Shown here in pieces: positions 57,154-64,000 of a DNA stretch of 64,000 nt. The notes beneath the pieces are model-generated. The model worked only from the letters and a program-made list of their open reading frames with translations. It searched no databases and had not been told where the DNA came from. Location: NCBI GenBank assembly GCA_027924585.1, contig BSBM01000442.1, positions 4,340,001 to 4,404,000 of the forward strand, given 5' to 3'. The translations under genes and the position numbers were made by a program. The stretch is from Larix kaempferi. Lineage: Eukaryota; Streptophyta; Pinopsida; Pinales; Pinaceae. Numbering within the stretch: the first letter of the stretch is position 1; the number at the start of each line of letters is the position of its first letter.

Positions 57154-57966
57154 CTCAGTACTTTGTGGTTCCAAAGATTTTGTCTTCTCAATCGAAATTC
57201 TAGCCCATGTAGTGGAGCCAAAAACCCTGATATGTGACACATCAGGCTTGTGACCAGTGTAGGATTCAAAAGGAGTTGTACCTTTGACGGATGAGTGTGG
57301 AACTCTGTTCTGATTGTATGTAGCAACATTCATGGCCTCAGCCCAAATATTTGAATCCAAACCTTTCGAGTCAAGCATACAAGTAGCCATCTATTTCCAT
57401 GCTCGATTTTTCCTCTCCGCTACACCATTCTGCTGAGGTGTGTAGGGGACTGTGTGCTGGATTTGGATTCCATTTTACGCACAAAGTTGCAGCAGATATG
57501 ATTTGATATATTCTCCACCATTATCAGATCTGGGAGCTTTTATCTTGCTCCCAGTAGTAGCCTCAACAAAAGCCTTGAAATTTTTGAATTTTTGAAGCAC
57601 TTCCGATTTGTTCTTGAGAAAGTAGACCCATGTGAATCTGGAGAAGTCATCAATGAATGTGAGAACATACCTTGAGCCATTCATGGAGGGATTTGGTAAA
57701 GGACCATTGATATCACTGTGAATCAGCCCCAAAATACAACAAGCTCTGCTATCTTTTCCTCGATCGAACTTGTGCTCAAGATGCTTGCCAATGATGCAAC
57801 CCTTGCATATCCCTTTTGAGGATTTGACGTTGGGAAGGCCTCCAACCATGGAATTATTTTGTAGCAGCTGTAGATATTTATAATTTAGGTGTCCAAACCT
57901 CTTGTGCCATAGCCGGCTAACCTCATTTCCATGATTCAGAAGGGCACTTGGTTTTGCATGTGGCAA
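57154..57966 (-). pseudogene. Copia GAG-pre-integrase and integrase
   Basis: It starts with NEVSRLWHKRFGHLNYKYL (first His pair of the HHCC zinc finger) and GICKGCIIGKH (cysteines). Then come LGLIHSDINGPLPNPSMNGS (first catalytic Asp), YVLTFIDDFSRFTWVYFLKN, and KAPRSDNGGEYI (second Asp). A stop follows LLQLCA. YTPQQNGVAERKNRAWK (catalytic Glu retained), another stop and MATCMLDSKGLDSNIWAEAM continue to EPQSTE at the insertion edge. The remaining C-terminal part is at 42892. It would insert the copia cDNA. The copia lineage is clear from the spacing of the blocks. Confidence 0.92.
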
Positions 57967-58010
57967 AAAGTGGGGAAAATCATATGTTTTTGCAGCATGA
58001 TTTGCCTTTC

Positions 58011-58337
58011 CTACTGCAATGAGCTTTCTGGTGGAAATATCATATATTTCAACATCATTAGGGATGAATACAACCTTTTGGGAAAACCAGTGTGTGTCAT
58101 CTGATACATAGAAATCATGTTCGAAGCTAGAGAAGGAACATAGAGAACATTTTGAAAACTGCCATGTTCTAAATGAATAGTACCTTTGCCTTTCAAATAA
58201 ATTTGTGAATCATCTCCCATGTGGATCGAGATGCAGCTGTCAGAGTCTAATGAAGAGAAGGAGTATTTTCTTGCAACCATGTGTTTCGAAGCTCCTGAAT
58301 CTATGAGAAGAGTTGTAGAATTCGAAACACTTTCCAT
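58011..58337 (-). pseudogene. Copia protease
   Basis: TTLLIDSGASKHMVARKYSF is the copia retropepsin active site D-S-G-A-S-x-H-M. SISIHMGDDSQIYLKGKGTI-like sequence (CISIHMGDDSQIYLKGKG) and FQNVLYVPSLASNMISMYQM follow, the standard protease C-terminus L-Y-V-P-x-L-x-x-N-L-L-S. A frame change at about 58090 (after MYQM) precedes the residual QKVVFIP-like end. It lies between the gag C-terminus and the integrase zinc finger. It would mature Gag-Pol. Confidence 0.92.
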
Positions 58338-58379
58338 GAGTGCATGGCCTCTTTCTGCATGATAATTATTGTCCTACTT

Positions 58380-59279
58380 CCTTGTGCCATCGTGAAGAGT
58401 AATGTTGTTTTTCTCCAAGAGAAGGGCCATCTGATCAATAGTTTTTTTCATGCATGATATTTATGGATGAAAGCACCTACCACGGTAAGAAAACTTTGTC
58501 TTCTCCTTGCCCTTTTGCTTGTCTTTTCTTGAATCAGAGGGCTCATCTTACTGTTTGGTCTTCTCCTTTTTCTTGGGATGATCAAAATTGGTCTTCTCTT
58601 TCTTTTGCTTTCCTTTACCATTCATAGCTTGGGGTCCTCCATCAAATAGGGCTTGATCTTTGGAGGTTTTTATGGACCCCATCTGAACAAGCTTGTCATG
58701 CTATTTTGTTAAGGACTCAATGAAGGCATCTTCCAATTTGGGGTGGTGAGTTTTTCCGAATGGAAAGTAGAGACAAACATTGAATAATATTTTCCTAGCT
58801 TTGTAAGGATAGAAATAATCAACTGCTCATCTTTCTTCTCAACATCACATTGCTTCAACTAAAGCACCAAATGCTTGAAATTAGTGAAGAAATCATTGAT
58901 GGTCTCGAAAATTCTTAGGATTTAGGGAAATGCATTCATTCTATAACTGATAATCCCTCATCTCATATTGCTTGCCAAAGAGTTTGGAAAGTTGTTCCCA
59001 TACTTCTATTGGAGTCTTCAATCCGCTGAAATGGAAAAGAAGATCTTTAGAAATATTGAGACATAAGAAATCATAAGCTTCATCAAGCTTATTGAAGTAT
59101 TTGGACTTATCTATGGAAACATTAGGCTCTGGTTCTGTGCCCATAGTAACTCTGAAGAGTCCTTTGGAGTGCATCACTATCTCTATATCCTCCTTCCATT
59201 GATGATAGTTGAAAGGAGTAAGGAGATTCTGTGAAGAAGAGGCCATTTCTGCTATAGAGAATGCAATAGGAGACTTCAA
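58380..59279 (-). pseudogene. Copia Gag and nucleocapsid region
   Basis: The open piece 59279-58941 holds the Gag N-terminus: LLTPFNYHQWKEDIEIVMHS, GLFRVTMGTEPEP, KLDEAYDFLCLNISKDLLFH and TPIEVWEQLSKLFGKQYEMR, a classic copia Gag (UBN2/DUF4219-type) pattern. Downstream (58940-58480) the frame is broken, but lysine-rich text typical of the nucleocapsid (MNGKGKQKKEKTNFDHPKKK) precedes a degraded knuckle starting CFHP near 58475. The likely start is one of the two methionines near 59279 or 59246 (MKSPIAFSIAEMASSSQNLL). It forms the particle. Confidence 0.88.
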
Positions 59280-59768
59280 GAAACTTGCAATAAAAAAATA
59301 AAAATAAAAAACAAGAACTTTTTAGGTAGAAAACTTACACTTTTCAAGTTGCATCACACCCAACATAGACTATCAAGAAATCTTGAAAAGTCAAATGCCC
59401 AATATCCAAGAATTATGTGGAAAAATTTTAGCTTCTGGTGCAGAGTTGAAATATTTTTGAGCAATATTGCTCAAGCTTCATATGTGTTCCAGGTGCAGAA
59501 ACACTGGAGCAAAAAGCACTAGTGCAGAAGTGCAAAAACACTAGTGCAGAAGTGTAGAAACATTGTAGAAGAGTTTCCTTGTCCTGCCACAACCTGCAGA
59601 TGTTTATGAACATTTGAAACCAAGCACAAGGTCCTATTACCAGGAGTGGCGGTTAGTCCACTTTTTTTTTTATATTTCTAGAGTTGCGACAGTTATACCA
59701 TGTGGTTGTACCGATACTCCAACACCCCCCCTCCGACGTAGCTTGGGGGAATTGAACCTGAGACCTCA
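59280..59768 (-). other. Copia 5' leader
   Basis: A stretch of 489 bases between the primer site and gag without a coding domain. It includes repeated GTGCAGAA-type words (59500-59560) and a short T-run at 59660-59672. Confidence 0.7.
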
Positions 59769-59780
59769 GCTCTGATACCA
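59769..59780 (-). promoter_or_regulatory. Primer binding site (initiator Met tRNA) of the copia element
   Basis: The element strand reads TGGTATCAGAGC directly after the LTR end TTTTACA. It is the usual plant copia primer site. Confidence 0.93.
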
Positions 59781-60487
59781 TGTAAAATCGAAGCACAAAA
59801 TATCTATGAAACAAAGACAATAGTTACTAGAGATGCATGCGGCAAATACTATGTCAAAACACTGATGCAAAAGGTTTGCAGCAGTTCATGCATTATCATG
59901 AACTCAGAAGATAATTACAATGTGTAATAATGGTTACAATAATCCAAGCAATTCGAATTCCAGAGAGGTCATTTGAATTGAATGCATGAGAATGGCTTAC
60001 TTGGTAGTTAACACCACTCAACACATTAGTTAACCACTTAACTACTATGAAACTGACACTAATAGACTCTGAAACTGTCTAACTGAGTCTAATTGAATCT
60101 AGAACTCAACTGAATGCCCAAAAATAGGGAGGGTCCCTTTCTATCTGTAGTTAACTGAATATTAGGTGAAAATAATACCAGATGAAGTCAACCAGTGTAG
60201 TAGGGCGCCTTCTAGTCTCCAATTGGCTGAATAGACTAATAAATGCTGCCAGTTGGATTGAGTAGGGTGCTTTAGTCATGCAAATCACTCCTTGAATGAT
60301 GGAGGAGGCCAAGTTAATTGATATTGATGGCCCAGTTGACTCCTCTAATGTAGGAGGAGGCCCAATTTACTGAAACCATGATCTACTGATGATGTAAGCA
60401 CATGATTGAGTCAAAATACTTAGGATAAGTGGAAAATTAAGCTGTGAAGCTCAAATAAATGATGTGTGGTTGGAAAATTCTCCAACA
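59781..60487 (-). repeat. 5' LTR of the copia element
   Basis: Plus-strand edges are TGTAAAATCG and CTCCAACA. It matches 40032-40739 with a few per cent differences. CATAG follows at 60488-60492, against CATAC at the left end of the element. Confidence 0.92.
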
Positions 60488-62497
60488 CATAGATACTAGT
60501 CCTTAACATAGTAATTACAAGCGTCAAGCTATAAAAGCATATTCCAACCATTAACATCGAAACTTTACAATCATCAAGACATATGCATTGCTATTATAGA
60601 GGCCAGACCTTACCCAATGATAACACATAGGGCTATCATGTCCTTTACAATCAATCTAAGCTGAGCCACATAAAACCATTCATTTACCAATCATGCCTTT
60701 ACACAAGAAGGGTGTCCATTAAGCATTATTATAGGATCAAGGACTAGATTAAAAAGCAACAAAGCATTATTCCTATAGGATTATCATGCCTATATATGCT
60801 ATGCTATATTTTTATTATACATTCATGTGTATCTTATTCAATAACCATTAGAACATCACCAATTATCATATACACCAATGATGCACATTTCCTTCATAGT
60901 ACTATCATAACTTCAATGCATTTATGATTATATCACCCCCTCATACTGGAGACACCTATTCACATGATCATAAGATAGATACGAGGTGTATGCATATACA
61001 ACATAACTACACAAGCACATACTTACTAACCATATGCATACCCATAACCTGCATGGACAATATGTATTAGTGCCAAGTACATCACAACAACATGATCACA
61101 TGCTAATGTATACAACATTAATCATTATACCAACACATACAGTCTTGCGGATACCAAGCTGGGCAAAACCAACACCTACATAAAACCATCAATTGTAAGG
61201 AATACATATAATCCTAATAATTCATTTAATGCATCAAGGCGACAAATTAATAACACTTGACTAATTAAGGGAAACTGGGTGTCCAAGTTCCACATTCCAC
61301 CCAATCGTATGAACTCATCTGACATATACTCTTTCGGTCGCGAGGCCACCCCTAAGCTGGGAAATGGTTCTATTAGGACCAAGGGAAGACAACTAATTCT
61401 TCCCAAGAATTCTTGTCATCAAACAAACACCAAGTCCACATCCATCCCAAGCTAAGAAACATAAGGATCTACTTGGAGTTGATCCTTCATAGGTAGAATA
61501 TTTAAGCCTACTTAATATACGTAAATAGAATAAGGGAATAAATCCATTTCCAGTCAACTTATCATGCCAACAAACATAATTAACACCAATCCATTGGATT
61601 ACCAAGAATTAATAACATACTTTACTTCATGAGGGTCAAACCCTTACCCCACACAAGGGACATAACATGGATGACAAATCACCCATAGACAACCAAATCA
61701 TAAACATTTTTCCATGCATACATATGCATTTAAGCACAAAAAAAGGGCCAAGCCCTTACTTCCCAAATCCTCGACATGGACAAGAATTAGTTCATCACAA
61801 TATCCAAATCCAAGCAATGTCCATCTAATGCGTTGGCCATAAACACACATTCATTTACACAGGGAGGCAATGCCTAACCCTAAATAAACCTTCACCAATA
61901 ATTAGTATACAGTTTTGTGCATAGAAGGTCACTGCCTTCAATATTCAACATATAGTGACGATAACAACAACATACATAAAAGTCGTTGCACCCAGAAGAC
62001 TCTTATTGATCATATCATTTCCACTCAAGGCAATGCATTATAAATGCAAACACACAGGAAAAAATTCACTACAGGATCATAGATGGGAAATATTGTCCGC
62101 CCTGAGCATAGAACAACACTATAAGAGAGTCATCAAGTGCAAATCCCTCTCTTCTTCCACAATATCACGTTTACCAATAGGAGAAAGGTCATAGGGCTAA
62201 GCCCTCTCTTGCACTTCTTGCAATAGAAAGTTAGGCACACATTCATTTCATCAAAGAACATTAAAATACTTAAGAAACTAATAGATTTAGATTCACCCTA
62301 TACAAGATCATGGAGGGGCAAATCCCTCTCTCCGGCATTAATATATCTAAGAGATCCTACACATGGTACATATAAATGAAATTACCCATACATCCAACAA
62401 ATAATACATATGTATGCAATTACTTACACACACATGACATACACTAGAAGTATATAATAAAATTATCAAGATAAGACAATGATAGGGATGCACCCTC

Positions 62498-62498
<1 letters not shown>

Positions 62499-62524
<26 letters not shown>
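62499..62524. repeat. (CA)n microsatellite
   Basis: About thirteen CA units, uninterrupted. Confidence 0.95.
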
Positions 62525-62531
<7 letters not shown>

Positions 62532-62590
62532 AAGGATACAACCTCCAAGAGGATCGCCCTCATCCATTCTCTACACTCAATAAGTGACAT

Positions 62591-62592
<2 letters not shown>

Positions 62593-62631
<39 letters not shown>

Positions 62632-62652
62632 GAGAGAGAGAGAGAGAGAGAG
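62593..62652. repeat. (AT)n then (AG)n compound microsatellite
   Basis: About 17 AT units (62593-62627) are joined by one C to about 12 AG units (62629-62652). Confidence 0.95.
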
Positions 62653-62773
62653 CCCAAAGGCCATTCCCTTCTCATCCAGCATGACCTTTATTTAACTATA
62701 AAATCAAGCCAAGGATATGCCTTAAAAAATTATCATGCAGTTGTAATTACACATTAATTTCAAAGGGAAATGC

Positions 62774-64000
62774 CCTGTAATACCCCCAATTTTGACATGG
62801 AATGTATTTAATCAAAATTATGTAAATGATGTAAATATGCTAGTATGGATTCCTAGTTTGGAGCTCAAGGTGAAGGCCCAACTAGTGAATGGCTAGGCAT
62901 GTATGCTGTATATATTTTTATTTGGACCATATGATTGGATTATCATGCCAATTTGAAATGTATGTAAATATTATGTTGGAAATTAATAAAATGGTCCAAG
63001 ATGGCTGTGTAAAGAGCACTAGAGGGGCTATGAGTCCACCAGAGGGGAAGAGGAAAGGGGGGCTATGGGGAAACCAAATACTATGTTGTCACGTTTCAAC
63101 TTTTAGAACTCATCCAAAATCTTCCATGTGCCTTAAATAAGCCAATCACCTTCTCTTGACTATTAAATCCAATCATTGATTGCAGATGTGAGGTTGGTGG
63201 GAAAAGTCACTTCATGTAGTTATTGAAGCATGGGAGTTTTGACAATCATGTTAGCTGTCAGTAGTCCTATTTCTTCTATGGTCAGAAGCTATGTCATTTT
63301 TATTTTCTCCCTTACCTCATATCCCTTGAATTCAACACTCTTTTGATCATTCTCTCATATGCAAGCTTCTACACTACGTAGAGTTTTCCATTGTTGTTCA
63401 TGACAATTACCAAACTGTGTTTAACCTAGAAATTCAAATTTGAAGACAGAGCTACATTTCTAGAAGGGAAAATAGATGGTTGTAAGCGATCATGGAGGTT
63501 GATAAAGCTAAGAATCTTTACCCATTGAGTTCAGCTACTTTCAGATGCTTGAGAAGCCATGGATTAATGTTGCAGGATGTTCTCCAATAGCTTACAACAA
63601 CTTGGACTATTATTGCACACACTAGTAAGCACTCTAAGGGTTGGATTTCCTTAGGGAACTATGGATCAATGAAGGGAAATGTCTTCCTTGTGTTATGTGG
63701 GGCAGTTGGAAGGAGTTCCATGGCTGTGAAGTCTTAGTGAGACCCCTATAGAGCTCTAGTTGATCTTTTGGCTAAGCACAGTGAGCAAAATGGGTTGTGG
63801 GTTGAGAGAGAAAATCCCGTAGGTGTTTCCTTCGCCCCGATGGCCTCATAGCCCAGCCTATGGGTGGACTCTCAGCAGAAAGAGTATATGCTAGATAGAG
63901 TGCCTATGGTTGAGTGGATAATTGCTCTTACACAGCCAGTTGCTTGGATCTTCTTTGTTTAAAGATAAGTATTCTCGTGTATTTGATGTGCAATTATTTT
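62774..64000 (+). repeat. Probable LTR start of a plus-strand gypsy element (runs off the window)
   Basis: TGTAATACCCCCAATTTTGA at 62774 matches the first 20 bases of the nested chromovirus LTR (TGTAATGCCCCATTTTGACA on its own strand) and, more loosely, the chromovirus remnant LTR (TGTAATACCCCAG). No coding domain was recognised to the right. The right end of the LTR is outside the window or not identifiable, and the extent given is only up to the window edge. The alternative is a chance match at the edge of another repeat. Confidence 0.5.

Larger units (their letters stand above)
40032..60487 (-). mobile_element. Ty1/copia retrotransposon, split by a nested chromovirus
   Basis: LTRs of about 0.7 kb (40032-40739 and 59781-60487) flank a copia Gag-Pol on the minus strand. 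The flanks CATAC (40027-40031) and CATAG (60488-60492) form a target duplication with one mismatch. A Met-tRNA primer site (59769-59780) adjoins the right LTR and a purine tract adjoins the left one. Without the inserted block 42893-57153 the element is about 6.2 kb, with Gag, protease, integrase, RT and RNase H in the normal copia order. The nested element cut the integrase C-terminal region at CTCAG. Stops are scattered, but much of each domain is readable. Confidence 0.93.
60488..62773. other. Noncoding DNA with palindromic GGG-CCC motifs and microsatellites
   Basis: No coding domain. Short palindromic words of the form AGGG-(4 to 8 bases)-CCCT recur through the stretch, increasingly towards the right end (see the separate entry). 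Three microsatellites lie between 62499 and 62652. It may be the untranslated part or LTR of an element whose coding region is outside the window; the direct evidence for that is weak. Confidence 0.5.
61625..62780. repeat. Recurring AGGG...CCCT palindromic motif
   Basis: Examples: AGGGTCAAACCCTTACC (61632), AGGGCCAAGCCCTTAC (61744), GAGGCAATGCCTAACCC (61864), AAGGTCACTGCCTT (61925), AGGGCTAAGCCCTCTC (62193), GAGGGGCAAATCCCTCTC (62313), AGGGATGCACCCTCC (62485), AGGATACAACCTCC (62533), AAAGGCCATTCCCTT (62656), AAGGATATGCCTT (62711) and AAAGGGAAATGCCCT (62762). Weaker copies occur at 60600-60720. Spacing is 40 to 170 bp. Confidence 0.7.

Noticed and set aside
62347-62541. Cysteine/valine-rich minus-strand frame
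   Set aside because: Translation of the (CA)n microsatellite.

Overview
The window looks like transposon-dominated nuclear DNA of a land plant with a large genome. A gymnosperm is my best guess, from the age, nesting and variety of the retroelements and the long AT-rich spacers, but the sequence does not prove it. I found no intact host gene, rRNA, tRNA, CRISPR array or bacterial-type operon. Nearly everything recognisable is a transposable element, and all of them carry stops or frameshifts.

Layout. (1) About 0.3-6.1 kb, minus strand: a decayed Helentron-type rolling-circle transposon. Read 5' to 3' on the minus strand it has an OTU-like protease region, a DUF6570-like domain, an HUH Rep domain, a PIF1-type helicase and an AP-endonuclease-like domain. 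(2) 6.1-9.46 kb: low-complexity DNA with short repeats. (3) 9461-24513, minus strand: a complete 15-kb Ty3/gypsy element of Tat/Ogre-like type. It has LTRs of about 0.67 kb, a perfect GGATT target duplication, a polypurine tract, a proline-rich Gag with tandem repeats, PR, RT, RNase H and integrase, and a second archaeal-type RNase H placed after the integrase. (4) 24.5-28.7 kb: AT-rich DNA with degenerate repeats. (5) 28752-35293, plus strand: a complete L1-type LINE bounded by a 14-bp target duplication. ORF1 has a DUF4283-like region and a zinc knuckle; ORF2 has EN, RT, zf-RVT and RNase H. (6) 35.3-40.0 kb: AT-rich DNA with small tandem repeats, then the 3' end of a chromovirus (chromodomain, polypurine tract, LTR edge). 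(7) 40032-60487, minus strand: a Ty1/copia element with 0.7-kb LTRs, split inside its integrase by a Ty3/gypsy chromovirus (42893-57153) with LTRs of about 2.85 kb. The chromovirus block is rearranged: a complete LTR, a duplicated 270-bp copia fragment, a truncated second LTR, the internal region and a complete third LTR. (8) 60.5-62.77 kb: noncoding DNA with a recurring GGG...CCC palindromic motif and microsatellites. (9) From 62774: a probable plus-strand gypsy LTR start running off the window.

How the parts relate: the copia element landed next to the older chromovirus tail, and the long-LTR chromovirus later inserted into the copia integrase. The locus then recombined between what look like solo-LTR and full-length forms, through an 8-bp microhomology. 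Genes act only within their own element, as Gag-Pol polyproteins, LINE ORF1/ORF2 or the Helentron Rep-helicase. The most unusual items are the Helentron architecture, the position of the archaeal RNase H in the Tat-like element, the chimeric LTR-copia-LTR junction and the palindromic array near the right end.
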